A stretch of 64,000 nucleotides of DNA from Ensifer sp. MPMI2T (GCF_004827385.1 NZ_SRXN01000004.1:124001-188000), one strand, 5' to 3'. Shown: positions 35,957 through 44,337, counted from the stretch's first letter. Notes: generated from the sequence alone by a model not told the origin. Made by a program: numbers and translations.

Positions 35957-36607
35957 GTGGACAAACTCGTTCTTTATGTCGGCAACAAGAATTACTCCTC
36001 CTGGTCTCTTCGGCCATGGCTGGCGCTCGAAGCCTGCGGTATCCCGTTCGAAGACGTGGTGATTCCCTTCGACTTTCCGGCGGGCAACCCTCGCTTCCGC
36101 GAGATCTCGCCGACAGGACGCGTACCGGTGCTGCATCATGGCGATGTCCGTGTCTGGGAATCGCTGGCGATCATCGAATATGTGGCGGAACTCTTCCCCG
36201 AGGCCGGCCTCTGGCCCGAAAACCGCGAAGATCGCGCCCGCGCCCGCAGCTATTCGATGGAGATGCTCTCCGGTTTCCGGGCGCTGCGCGGCGCCTGCCC
36301 GATGAACATTCGCCGGCCGCGCCGGGCGATCACGCTGCCGGACGATGTCCAGGCCGACGTCGCTCGCATCGAAGAGACCTGGCGGGAATCGATCGCCCGC
36401 TCCGGCGGACCGTTTCTCTTCGGCCACCGCTTTAGTGCGGCGGACGCGATGTTTGCGCCGGTCGTCAACCGTTTTGACGTCTACGAGCTGGTGACAGACC
36501 CTGCCACGCTCGCCTATATGGATGCCGTCAAGACGCACCCGGCCTTCCGCAAATGGGAGGACGCGGCGAGGGCCGAACCCTGGATCGTTCCAGAGGACGA
36601 GGCTTGA
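35957..36607 (+). CDS. Glutathione S-transferase family protein
   Basis: 216 residues from a GTG at 35957, with ggcggagg 9 bp before; the frame open from a TTG at 35894 would add 21 residues unlike the family. N-terminal thioredoxin fold begins KLVLYVGNKNYSSWSLRPWL, with the catalytic Ser/Tyr region in NYSSWS, the cis-proline motif GRVPVL and ESLAIIEYVAE for glutathione binding. The all-helical C-terminal domain has FLFGHRFSAADAMFAPVV, the N-capping motif. NYSSWSLRPW is characteristic of the maleylacetoacetate isomerase-like YfcF/GstB group. Substrate unknown. Confidence 0.87.
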   Translation: MDKLVLYVGNKNYSSWSLRPWLALEACGIPFEDVVIPFDFPAGNPRFREISPTGRVPVLHHGDVRVWESLAIIEYVAELFPEAGLWPENREDRARARSYSMEMLSGFRALRGACPMNIRRPRRAITLPDDVQADVARIEETWRESIARSGGPFLFGHRFSAADAMFAPVVNRFDVYELVTDPATLAYMDAVKTHPAFRKWEDAARAEPWIVPEDEA

Positions 36608-36616
36608 TGCTTTGGT

Positions 36617-36665
36617 GCGGGACGCGGGCGGAAAACCGCTTCACACTTTTTCTCGTCCCGCTCCG
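36617..36665. repeat. Short dispersed repeat, gcggaaaaccgcttcacac type
   Basis: tgcgggacgcgggcggaaaa and ccgcttcacactttttctcg then tcccgctcc: near-identical to the copy at 3228. The outer gcgggac/gtcccgc ends are complementary, enclosing the inner gcggaaaaccgc hairpin. Lies after the GST stop and may serve as its end signal. Confidence 0.55.
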
Positions 36666-36804
36666 ACTCGAAAATTTACGCGCGGGGACTGGTCAAACCG
36701 TGGTTGGCCATGTATAAGCGCGCGAAATTTCCGAGATCGACATCTGTTTGACCCGGCCATTTTCGGCTGCTGAACAGTGTTTTGCCCGATAAGTGGAGAA
36801 TGAA

Positions 36805-36990
36805 ATGGCTGTACCGAAAAGAAAAACGAGCCCGTCCAAGCGTGGCATGCGCCGTTCCGCTGACGCCCTCAAGGCTCCGACCTACATCGAAGACAAGAAC
36901 TCCGGCGAACTGCGCCGTCCGCACCACATCGACCTGAAGACCGGCATGTACCGCGGTCGCCAGGTTCTGACGCCGAAGGAAAACGCATAA
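36805..36990 (+). CDS. rpmF: Large-subunit ribosomal protein bL32
   Basis: 61 residues, [20 protein letters not shown] at the N-terminus, the invariant start of bL32; the remainder ends LTPKENA. The ATG at 36805 is chosen over 36793 because mature bL32 begins AVPKRK and ggag stands 7 bp before it. The zinc-binding cysteines found in some bL32 are absent ([10 protein letters not shown]), as is usual in Alphaproteobacteria. Transcribed alone, with a terminator after it. Confidence 0.97.
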   Translation: MAVPKRKTSPSKRGMRRSADALKAPTYIEDKNSGELRRPHHIDLKTGMYRGRQVLTPKENA

Positions 36991-37017
36991 GCGTTTCCGT
37001 TCGCGGATGAAGTTCGA

Positions 37018-37044
37018 GGGTCGGCTTTGCCGGCCCTTTTTCTT
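37018..37044 (+). terminator. Rho-independent terminator after rpmF
   Basis: Stem gggtcggc (37018-37025) with gccggccc (37029-37036), one wobble pair, 3-nt loop, followed by tttttcttt. It is 28 bp past the rpmF stop. Confidence 0.8.
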
Positions 37045-37098
37045 TGTGGAGGCGGGTGTGGTTGGATTTTATGAGCGGCGCTCGCGCCTTGTCCTGGC

Positions 37099-37316
37099 CC
37101 CCCATCCGGCCTGCCGGCCACCTTCTCCCCGCACGCGGGGCGAAGGAGACCGCGGCAAACGCCAGCCCAAAGTCCCCTCTCCCCGCCTGCGGGGAGAGGG
37201 GACTGCATGATTCCTTAAATCGGAATCGATTTAAGGACAAAATCATGCAGCAATTCAAAGTGCTACAGCGACCTTAGCGCGTCCGATTGAACGCGCGGCG
37301 CTGTAGGGTGAGGGGC
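37099..37316. repeat. RIME-like repeat interrupted by a second repeat
   Basis: The left part (ccatccggcctgccggccac ... cctgcggggagaggg) ends at 37200; the expected tail ggtgaggggc appears only at 37307-37316. The 37201-37306 stretch between is a full copy of the ctacagcgccgcgcgt family. See the separate entry for the inserted copy. Confidence 0.75.
37201..37306. repeat. ctacagcgccgcgcgt-family repeat nested inside a RIME-like element
   Basis: Begins actgcatgattccttaaatc, a stem with gatttaaggacaaaatcatg, the linker cagcaattcaaagtgctaca, then the second hairpin gcgcgtccgattgaacgcgc and ggcgctgtag. It is the inverse orientation of the 16165 copy and is complete, so both ends can be set from its position within the other repeat. 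Confidence 0.8.
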
Positions 37317-37353
37317 AGCCGCATGCAAAATCGGTTCGATCGCTGGGGCCACT

Positions 37354-37932
37354 TCACCCGAGATTGTCGAGCTTCGTCTGAAGCGCGCGCAACTGTTCCT
37401 TGAGCTCGTCGATATCCTTGGCCTCGGCCTTCTTCGTTTCCTTGGCCGGGGGCGCGGCCATGAAGGGCGAGAACATCTGCATGGCCTGGTGGAACATCTC
37501 GGTGTTGCGTCGCACCTGCTCCTCGACCAGTTGCAGCGGCACCTGCAGGTTCTTGCCGAGCGGCGTGTCGCCAAATGCCTTGTTGATCTGCTCGCGCATC
37601 TGCGCCTGTTGCTCGGTGAAGGCCTGCATCGAGTGTTCGAGGTAGCTCGGTACCACCATCTGCATCTGGTCGCCGTAGAAGGAGATCAACTGGCGAAGAA
37701 AAGAAATCGGCAAAAGCGTGTTGCCGGTCTTGGATTCCTGCTCAAAGATAATCTGCGTCAATACAGAGTGGGTGATGTCTTCGCCGGACTTTGCGTCCTG
37801 CACCACGAACTCTTCACCCTTCTTCACCATCACTGCCAGGTCGTCGAGGGTCACGTACGTGCTGGTGCCGGTATTGTAGAGGCGCCGGTTCGCATATTTT
37901 TTGATAACGATCTGGCCTTCGTTCTTCGCCAT
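37354..37932 (-). CDS. phaR: Polyhydroxyalkanoate synthesis repressor PhaR
   Basis: 192 residues. N-terminal PHB accumulation regulatory DNA-binding domain (IVIKKYANRRLYNTGTSTYV, then TLDDLAVMVKKGEEFVVQDA) and the middle PHB-binding domain (TQIIFEQESKTGNTLLPISF, FLRQLISFYGDQMQ), followed by an Ala/Lys-rich linker and a short C-terminal coiled coil (DIDELKEQLRALQTKLDNL). PhaR binds PHB granules and DNA, and represses phasin and other PHB genes; in S. meliloti it is also called AniA and affects carbon flow and exopolysaccharide. Divergent from phbAB, 224 bp between, where regulation of both is likely. Confidence 0.94.
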   Translation of the reverse strand: MAKNEGQIVIKKYANRRLYNTGTSTYVTLDDLAVMVKKGEEFVVQDAKSGEDITHSVLTQIIFEQESKTGNTLLPISFLRQLISFYGDQMQMVVPSYLEHSMQAFTEQQAQMREQINKAFGDTPLGKNLQVPLQLVEEQVRRNTEMFHQAMQMFSPFMAAPPAKETKKAEAKDIDELKEQLRALQTKLDNLG

Positions 37933-38156
37933 CAGGGTCTCCTCTTACCCATCGTCCCGTCTTTATTGTATTTTTTAGAGTATCCGCAAAATCGAGGCTC
38001 TGACAATCTATTTGTGCAATGCGGCGACGCACCTGCGAAATATGGTAACCGCGCGAAACGTGAAGCTTTTGCGGCAGTGCATCAATGCGTTTGACTCGCG
38101 CTCAAGGCTTTGCCAGTCTGGCTACATCAGGCAAACGAAATATGAGGAAACGTCCC

Positions 38157-39338
38157 ATGAGCAATCCCTCCGTCGTGATCGCCAGCGCGGCTCGCACCGC
38201 CGTCGGATCCTTTAACGGTGCCTTCGGCAACACCCCCGCGCACGAGTTGGGCGCGGGCGTCATCAAGGCGGTGCTCGAGCGGGCAGGCGTCGAGGCGGCA
38301 GAGGTGGACGAGGTGATCCTCGGCCAGGTTCTTCCCGCCGGCGAAGGGCAGAACCCGGCCCGCCAGGCTGCGATCAAGGCCGGCCTCCCGCAGGAAAAGA
38401 CGGCTTGGGGCATGAACCAGCTTTGCGGTTCGGGGCTGCGCGCCGTGGCGCTCGGTATGCAGCAGATCGTCACCGGCGATGCGGATATCATCGTGGCCGG
38501 CGGCATGGAATCGATGTCGATGGCGCCGCATTGCGCACACCTTCGCGGCGGCGTGAAGATGGGCGACTTCAAGATGATCGACACGATGATCAAGGACGGC
38601 CTCACGGACGCCTTCTACGGCTATCACATGGGCATCACTGCCGAGAACGTCGCCCGCAAGTGGCAGCTTACCCGCGAGGAGCAGGATGAATTCGCGCTCG
38701 CTTCGCAGAACAAGGCTGAAGCCGCGCAGAAGGCCGGCCGCTTCGTCGACGAGATCGTGCCCTTCATCGTAAAGACCCGTAAGGGCGACGTGACCGTCGA
38801 CCAGGACGAATACATCCGTCACGGTGCGACGCTCGACTCCATGGCTAAGCTCCGCCCCGCCTTCGACAAGGAGGGAACGGTGACCGCCGGAAACGCATCG
38901 GGGCTGAACGACGGTGCGGCCGCGACGCTCTTGATGACCGAAGCGCAGGCGGAAAAGCGCGGCATCCAGCCGCTTGCTCGCATCGTTTCCTGGGCAACAG
39001 CCGGTGTCGATCCGCAGATCATGGGGACCGGGCCGATCCCGGCCTCTCGCAGGGCGCTGGAGAAGGCCGGCTGGTCTGTTGGCGATGTCGAACTCGTGGA
39101 AGCGAACGAAGCCTTCGCTGCACAGGCCTGCGCCGTCAACAAGGACCTCGGTTGGGATCCGTCGGTCGTCAACGTCAACGGCGGTGCGATCGCGATCGGC
39201 CATCCGATCGGCGCTTCCGGTGCCCGCGTTCTCAACACCTTGCTCTTCGAGATGAAGCGGCGCGGCGTTTCCAAGGGGCTTGCCACCTTGTGCATCGGTG
39301 GTGGGATGGGCGTCGCCATGTGCGTCGAGCGCCTGTAG
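38157..39338 (+). CDS. phbA: Acetyl-CoA C-acetyltransferase (beta-ketothiolase)
   Basis: 393 residues from the ATG at 38157 (gaggaa 9 bp before). Condenses two acetyl-CoA to acetoacetyl-CoA, the first step of PHB synthesis. Thiolase signatures: acylated Cys90 in [31 protein letters not shown] with the catalytic histidine, and the second cysteine in LCIGGGMG near the C-terminus. First gene of the phbA-phbB operon. Confidence 0.96.
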   Translation: MSNPSVVIASAARTAVGSFNGAFGNTPAHELGAGVIKAVLERAGVEAAEVDEVILGQVLPAGEGQNPARQAAIKAGLPQEKTAWGMNQLCGSGLRAVALGMQQIVTGDADIIVAGGMESMSMAPHCAHLRGGVKMGDFKMIDTMIKDGLTDAFYGYHMGITAENVARKWQLTREEQDEFALASQNKAEAAQKAGRFVDEIVPFIVKTRKGDVTVDQDEYIRHGATLDSMAKLRPAFDKEGTVTAGNASGLNDGAAATLLMTEAQAEKRGIQPLARIVSWATAGVDPQIMGTGPIPASRRALEKAGWSVGDVELVEANEAFAAQACAVNKDLGWDPSVVNVNGGAIAIGHPIGASGARVLNTLLFEMKRRGVSKGLATLCIGGGMGVAMCVERL

Positions 39339-39516
39339 CCGGCCGCAATCCTATGCAGCAGGCCGGTCGAACAGATTTCCGGTGCATTCGCCGGTCTGCT
39401 GGCCTGCTGTCCCTATGTGACATCGACGAAATTGATCAAGCACATGTGGCTCGTCTATGCCGAGGCACATGCCGATCACCTATGCAAAATTGAAATCAAC
39501 CCAATGGGAGGCGAGC

Positions 39517-40242
39517 ATGAGCAGGGTAGCGTTGGTTACGGGTGGATCCCGTGGCATCGGTGCAGCCATTTCGGTGGCGCTGAAAGCGGCGGGCTACAAG
39601 GTGGCCGCAAACTATGCCGGCAATGACGAGAAGGCCCAGGCCTTCAAGCAGGAAACCGGCATCCCCGTCTACAAGTGGGATGTCTCCAATTATCAGGCCT
39701 GCGCCGAAGGCATCGCCCAGGTGGAGGCCGATCTCGGGCCGGTGGACGTTCTCGTCAACAATGCCGGCATCACGCGTGACGCGATGTTTCACAAGATGAC
39801 GCCGGAACAATGGGGTGAAGTGATCAGCACCAATCTGACCGGTCTCTTCAACATGACGCATCCGCTCTGGTCGGGCATGCGTGACCGCGGCTTCGGGCGC
39901 GTAATCAACATCTCCTCGATCAACGGTCAGAAAGGGCAGATGGGTCAGGCGAATTATTCCGCCGCCAAGGCCGGCGATCTCGGCTTCACAAAGGCACTCG
40001 CCCAGGAAGGGGCGGCAAAGGGCATCACCGTCAACGCGATCTGCCCGGGTTATATCGGCACGGAGATGGTAAGGGCGGTGCCGGAAAAGGTGCTCAACGA
40101 ACGGATCATTCCGCAGATTCCGGTCGGGCGCCTCGGTGAACCGGAAGAAGTTGCGCGTTGCGTCGTATTCCTGGCATCCGACGACGCCGGCTTCATCACC
40201 GGCTCGACAATTTCGGCCAATGGTGGCCAGTTCTTCGTCTGA
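39517..40242 (+). CDS. phbB: Acetoacetyl-CoA reductase
   Basis: 241 residues from the ATG at 39517, with gggaggcg 5 bp before; the longer frame starts far upstream without a site. NADPH-dependent reduction of acetoacetyl-CoA to (R)-3-hydroxybutyryl-CoA. Short-chain dehydrogenase fold: cofactor loop TGGSRGIG (8-15), NNAG, the catalytic Ser in NISSINGQKGQMG and Tyr-x3-Lys in ANYSAAKAG; ends ISANGGQFFV as in PhaB. The SINGQKGQ(M/F)GQ segment separates PhaB from FabG. Gap to phbA is 178 bp. The polymerase gene phbC is not in the window. Confidence 0.95.
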   Translation: MSRVALVTGGSRGIGAAISVALKAAGYKVAANYAGNDEKAQAFKQETGIPVYKWDVSNYQACAEGIAQVEADLGPVDVLVNNAGITRDAMFHKMTPEQWGEVISTNLTGLFNMTHPLWSGMRDRGFGRVINISSINGQKGQMGQANYSAAKAGDLGFTKALAQEGAAKGITVNAICPGYIGTEMVRAVPEKVLNERIIPQIPVGRLGEPEEVARCVVFLASDDAGFITGSTISANGGQFFV

Positions 40243-40274
40243 ACCCGCCAAACGTCAGGATAATGTTATCTCTC

Positions 40275-40305
40275 GCGGCGCCTTCCGGGGCGCCGCTTCT
40301 GTTTG
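40275..40305 (+). terminator. Rho-independent terminator after phbB
   Basis: Stem gcggcgcc (40275-40282) with ggcgccgc (40289-40296), 6-nt loop, then ttctgttt. Lies 33 bp past the phbB stop. Confidence 0.7.
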
Positions 40306-40374
40306 CGGCATCAGCTAGATGTAATGGTTAATGACACAGCCTTTCGGTGCGCTGCTTGCGATAAATCGAACCGC

Positions 40375-40746
40375 GATTCTATTGATCCGTAAGCACCGGA
40401 TCCACTATATGTTGTGGTGAACAAAACGAGAAAGCTTCCGTGTCAGCGATTCGTCGCCGATTCGTTCCGGCTTTGATCGAAAGGTTAATGCGACGATTCT
40501 TATTCCCTGATTCGCCGAGTCCGAAAGTGAATCCGAGTTAAAATTTTCCAAACTTTCCAGAGTCTTGGATTCCGAATCCTTGATGGCGATTAACGCTCTG
40601 GAAGGGAAAGTTAACGGCGCTGACGGCATTCGTTTGCGCGATGTTCCAGCCCGATTCAGCATGTGGTGCGACTCTTGGCGCGGAAGTCTAGATATAGCCG
40701 TGAACATACAGTGAATCCGCGCGAGTCAGCGATTCGTCGCTGATTC
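40375..40746. other. Cluster of sixteen GANTC (CcrM methylation) sites in an intergenic region
   Basis: Sites read at 40375, 40448, 40459, 40495, 40509, 40517, 40529, 40560, 40568, 40574, 40653, 40670, 40713, 40723, 40731 and 40742. About 1.3-1.5 are expected in 372 bp at random. GANTC is the target of the cell-cycle methyltransferase CcrM of Alphaproteobacteria. The stretch is AT-richer than its surroundings, has no gene, and lies between phbB and the helicase gene. Function is not known. Confidence 0.85.
40442..40468 (+). repeat. 27-nt direct repeat, copy 1
   Basis: Begins gtcagcgattcgtcgc and ends gattcgttcc, with two GANTC sites 11 bp apart. Copy 2 at 40725 differs at one base (c/t) in the middle. 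Confidence 0.85.
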
Positions 40747-40751
40747 GTTCC
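40725..40751 (+). repeat. 27-nt direct repeat, copy 2
   Basis: 26 of 27 bases agree with the copy at 40442, 283 bp upstream. It is followed within 70-170 bp by the possible starts of the helicase gene, so it could be part of that promoter. Confidence 0.85.
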
Positions 40752-40919
40752 ATCGCTGTTCCGAATGTTAATAAGGAGGCACGAAATGTGGTTCGGAGAG
40801 GAGGCGGTATGCGGTTTTAATTGCCCGCGCCCCTTGCGTTTGGCCTGGCGCGTGGGCATGTGTTCCCCGCCGGCCCCGTGAAACCGCGCCGGCTCGTTGA
40901 GAATGCCAGGATCGAAGAA

Positions 40920-43916
40920 GTGTCCTTTCAGTCCATGATCCTGAGTGGTCGCGGCGTGACCGCGGTGCTCGGGCCAACTAACACCGGCAAGACCCACTAT
41001 GCGATCGAGCGCATGGTTGCGCATGACAGCGGCGTCATCGGCCTGCCGCTGCGGCTGCTTGCGCGCGAGGTCTATACGCGTCTGGTCGAGAAGGTGGGCC
41101 ACCACAACGTCGCGCTGATCACGGGCGAGGAAAAGATCACGCCGCATCGGGCGCGCTACTCGGTCTGCACCGTCGAAGCCATGCCGCGCGAGACGACGGC
41201 GTCGTTCGTCGCGATCGATGAGGTGCAACTGGCCGCGGACCTGGAGCGTGGGCACATCTTTACCGACAGGCTGCTGCATCTGCGCGGCCGCGACGAAACG
41301 CTGCTGCTCGGTGCCGCGACGATGCGCCCCATTCTCCAGCAGCTCCTGCCAGGGATCACCGTCATCGAGCGTCCGCGCCTGTCGCAGCTTCTCTATGCGG
41401 GATCGAAAAAGATAACCCGTCTCCCGCACCGTTCCGCGATCGTCGCCTTCTCGGCCGACGAAGTCTATGCCATCGCCGAGCTCATCCGGCGGCAACGCGG
41501 CGGTGCCGCCGTCGTGCTCGGAGCGCTGTCGCCGCGCACCCGTAACGCCCAGGTCGCGCTCTACCAGGAGGGCGACGTCGAATACCTTGTGGCGACCGAT
41601 GCCATCGGCATGGGCCTCAACCTAGACGTCGATCATGTCGCCTTCGCGCAGGACCGCAAGTTCGACGGATATCAATACCGCAATCTCAACCCGGCCGAGC
41701 TCGCCCAGGTCGCAGGCCGGGCGGGCCGGCATGTGCGGGACGGAACATTCGGCGTCACCGGCCGCGTCGACCCTTTCGACAACGAACTCGTGCATCGCAT
41801 GGAATCGCACGAATTCGATGCCGTCAGGGTCTTGCAATGGCGCTCCAAGGCGGTCGATTATTCCTCGCTGAAGGCGCTCAAGAAAAGCCTCGAGGCAGCG
41901 CCGGCAGTCGCCGGCCTGACGCGTGCCCTTCCGGCTGTCGATCAGCAGGCGCTGGAGCACCTGATGCGCTATCCCGAAATTATGGACGTTGCCACCACGT
42001 CCGAGCGGGTCGAGACGCTTTGGGAGGCCTGCGCCCTTCCCGACTACCGGCGCATAACGCCGGCGCAGCACGCGGACCTGATTTCGACGATCTACGCCGA
42101 TCTCGTTCGCGAGGGCACGGTCAACGAAGACTTCATGGCCGAGCAGGTCCGCCGCGCGGATCACACCGATGGCGAGATTGACACACTTTCGGCGCGAATT
42201 GCGCAGATCAGGACCTGGACCTATGTGTCAAATAGGCCCGGATGGCTTGCCGATCCGACACACTGGCAAGAAAAGACGCGGGAAATCGAAGATCGATTGT
42301 CCGACGCGCTACATGAAAGGTTGACGAAACGCTTTGTTGATCGCAGGACATCTGTGCTCATGAAGCGCCTGAGAGAGAATGCGATGCTGGAAGCTGAAAT
42401 CAGTGTGAATGGTGATGTCTTCGTCGAGGGGCACCACGTAGGCCAATTAACCGGTTTCCGGTTCACGTTGGCGGCCGGTGGCGAAGGATCGGATGCGAAG
42501 GCGGTGCAAGGCGCTGCCCAGAAGGCGCTCGCGCTGGAATTCGAGGCGCGCGCCGCACGCCTGCATGCGGCCGGCAACGGTGATCTTGCGCTTTCGTCGG
42601 ACGGCCTCGTGCGCTGGCTCGGCGATCCCGTGGCGCGGCTTGCCGCGAGCGATCATGTCATGCGCCCACGCGTCATCCTGCTTGCCGACGAGCAGCTCCA
42701 GGCCAATGCCCGCGACCATGTGCTGGCCCGGATCGAACGGTTCGTGAACCACCATATAGGCACGATATTGAAGCCGCTCGACGACATCTCCCGTGCGGAG
42801 GACCTCGAAGGTCTCGCCAAGGGCCTGGCTTTCCAGCTCGTCGAGAATCTCGGTGTGCTGTTCCGCCGCGACGTCGCCGAGGAGGTAAAGTCGCTCGACC
42901 AGGACGGTCGCGCGTCCATCCGCAAATACGGTGTTCGCTTCGGCGCCTATCATATCTTCCTGCCGGCTCTCCTGAAACCGGCGCCTGCCGAGCTCATCAC
43001 GCTGCTCTGGGCGCTGAAAAACGACGGAATCGAAAAGCCCGGCTATGGCGAACTCATTCCGATGCTTGCCGCCGGCCGTACCTCTGTCGTCACCGATCCG
43101 TCGTTCGAGCGGACCTTCTACAAGCTCGCGGGATTCCGCTTCCTCGGCAAGCGGGCCGTTCGGATCGACATCCTTGAGCGGCTCGCCGACCTCATCCGTC
43201 CGCTCCTGCAGTGGAAGCCTGGCGCAGAGCCACGTCCGGACGGTGCATACGACGGCCGCCGCTTCATGGCGACGACAGCGATGCTGTCGATTCTCGGCGC
43301 AACGCCCGACGACATGGAAGAAATCCTGAAGGGGCTTGGCTATCGCGCCGACAGCGTGACCGCCGAGGAGGCGGCAGCCTTCCTCGCAAGCCAGAGCGCA
43401 GATGCGGCCCCGTCGGAGACGCCGGTCGAAAGTGTCGCGGCCGAGAACGTCGATGCGGACGCGAAGGTCGAGAGCGAGCCGGCCACCGTGACGCAGACGG
43501 AAGCGCCCGCGGCCGAAGCAACCCACGACGCGCCGGCTGAAGCAAGCTCGACTGAAGCAAGCGCGGCGGAAGAGCCTGCCGAAGCCAGGCCTGTGCTCCT
43601 CTGGCGTCCCGGCACGCGCCAGGATAACCAGCGCCAGGGCGGCCGCCGCCAAGGCGATCATCGCCGTGGAGGCCAGCGGCATGACCAGGCCGAAGGCAGG
43701 GAGGGCGGCCGCAAGGGCGGAGCGCCCATGCGCGGCAAGGCACAGGAGAGCCGGCCGGCTAGCGGCCAGCGCAAGGATCGGCCCGATCGCCACGATCGGG
43801 GCGGCAAGCCGGGCGGTCAGAAGTTCGAAGGGCGCCCGCCGCGCAAGGAAAAACCGCTGGATCCGGATTCGCCCTTTGCGAAACTTGCCGCCCTCAAGGA
43901 GCAACTGAAAAAGTAG
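40920..43916 (+). CDS. Suv3-like SF2 RNA/DNA helicase with a low-complexity tail
   Basis: 998 residues from a GTG at 40920; the frame is open from a TTG at 40821 and an ATG lies at 40935 (MILSGRG), and no start has a clear ribosome site. Superfamily 2 helicase core: motif I GPTNTGKTHYA, a DEVQL motif II, LLGAATMRP, and the C-terminal RecA domain with VATDAIGMGLNLDVDHVAF and QVAGRAGRHVRDGTFG. This is the bacterial branch of the mitochondrial Suv3 helicase. From about residue 820 the chain becomes Ala/Glu-rich (acidic), then Arg/Gly/Gln/Asp-rich (basic) to the end, a likely disordered RNA-binding tail. Its role is probably in RNA turnover. First of a block with an S4-domain gene 7 bp downstream. 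Confidence 0.85.
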   Translation: MSFQSMILSGRGVTAVLGPTNTGKTHYAIERMVAHDSGVIGLPLRLLAREVYTRLVEKVGHHNVALITGEEKITPHRARYSVCTVEAMPRETTASFVAIDEVQLAADLERGHIFTDRLLHLRGRDETLLLGAATMRPILQQLLPGITVIERPRLSQLLYAGSKKITRLPHRSAIVAFSADEVYAIAELIRRQRGGAAVVLGALSPRTRNAQVALYQEGDVEYLVATDAIGMGLNLDVDHVAFAQDRKFDGYQYRNLNPAELAQVAGRAGRHVRDGTFGVTGRVDPFDNELVHRMESHEFDAVRVLQWRSKAVDYSSLKALKKSLEAAPAVAGLTRALPAVDQQALEHLMRYPEIMDVATTSERVETLWEACALPDYRRITPAQHADLISTIYADLVREGTVNEDFMAEQVRRADHTDGEIDTLSARIAQIRTWTYVSNRPGWLADPTHWQEKTREIEDRLSDALHERLTKRFVDRRTSVLMKRLRENAMLEAEISVNGDVFVEGHHVGQLTGFRFTLAAGGEGSDAKAVQGAAQKALALEFEARAARLHAAGNGDLALSSDGLVRWLGDPVARLAASDHVMRPRVILLADEQLQANARDHVLARIERFVNHHIGTILKPLDDISRAEDLEGLAKGLAFQLVENLGVLFRRDVAEEVKSLDQDGRASIRKYGVRFGAYHIFLPALLKPAPAELITLLWALKNDGIEKPGYGELIPMLAAGRTSVVTDPSFERTFYKLAGFRFLGKRAVRIDILERLADLIRPLLQWKPGAEPRPDGAYDGRRFMATTAMLSILGATPDDMEEILKGLGYRADSVTAEEAAAFLASQSADAAPSETPVESVAAENVDADAKVESEPATVTQTEAPAAEATHDAPAEASSTEASAAEEPAEARPVLLWRPGTRQDNQRQGGRRQGDHRRGGQRHDQAEGREGGRKGGAPMRGKAQESRPASGQRKDRPDRHDRGGKPGGQKFEGRPPRKEKPLDPDSPFAKLAALKEQLKK

Positions 43917-43923
43917 GAATGCA

Positions 43924-44337
43924 ATGGAGAAACAGCCAACGTCTGCGCCTGCACCTCGTCAGCGGCTCGACAAGTGGCTGTTCTTCGCGCGGCTGATCAA
44001 ATCGCGTTCGCTTGCCCAGAAGGCGATCGAGGCTGGCCATGTCGCGGTCAATGGCACGCGGGTCACGCAATCCTCCGCTCAGATAAAGGCAGGCGATACG
44101 CTCGAATTGTCGCTGGAGCGGCGGGATCTCGTGCTTCGCGTGCTCTTACCCGGCACACGGCGGGGCCCCTACGAGGAGGCCCGCCTGCTTTACGAGGACC
44201 TGACGCCGCCGGCCTCCTCCCAGAGGCTAACGGCTTTCGAACAGGCGACGCGCGAGCGGGGCGCCGGGCGCCCGACGAAGCGGGAACGGCGCGACACGGA
44301 CCAGCTTAAACCTGACTTCGGCGAGCACGACGATTGA
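43924..44337 (+). CDS. S4-domain RNA-binding protein (HslR/Hsp15-like)
   Basis: 137 residues. The S4 domain covers the first half: RQRLDKWLFFARLIKSRSLA, then IEAGHVAVNGTRVTQSSAQI and KAGDTLELSL. Hsp15 recognises stalled 50S subunits carrying nascent peptidyl-tRNA and helps recycle them. The C-terminal part (ERGAGRPTKRERRDTDQL) is basic and family-typical. It starts 7 bp after the helicase stop, so both are co-transcribed, and both act on RNA. Confidence 0.88.
   Translation: MEKQPTSAPAPRQRLDKWLFFARLIKSRSLAQKAIEAGHVAVNGTRVTQSSAQIKAGDTLELSLERRDLVLRVLLPGTRRGPYEEARLLYEDLTPPASSQRLTAFEQATRERGAGRPTKRERRDTDQLKPDFGEHDD

Noticed and set aside
40560-40616. TTAA half-sites as a CtrA box near the GANTC cluster
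   Set aside because: The ttaac motifs present are not at the TTAA-N7-TTAA spacing, so CtrA binding is not supported.
40656-41495. 279-codon minus-strand frame reaching into the GANTC region
   Set aside because: Overlaps the helicase core; the encoded sequence has no recognisable domain and would need the intergenic repeats to be coding.
42447-43904. 485-codon minus-strand frame over the helicase
   Set aside because: Antisense to the helicase C-terminal half including its low-complexity tail, which makes long open frames on both strands.
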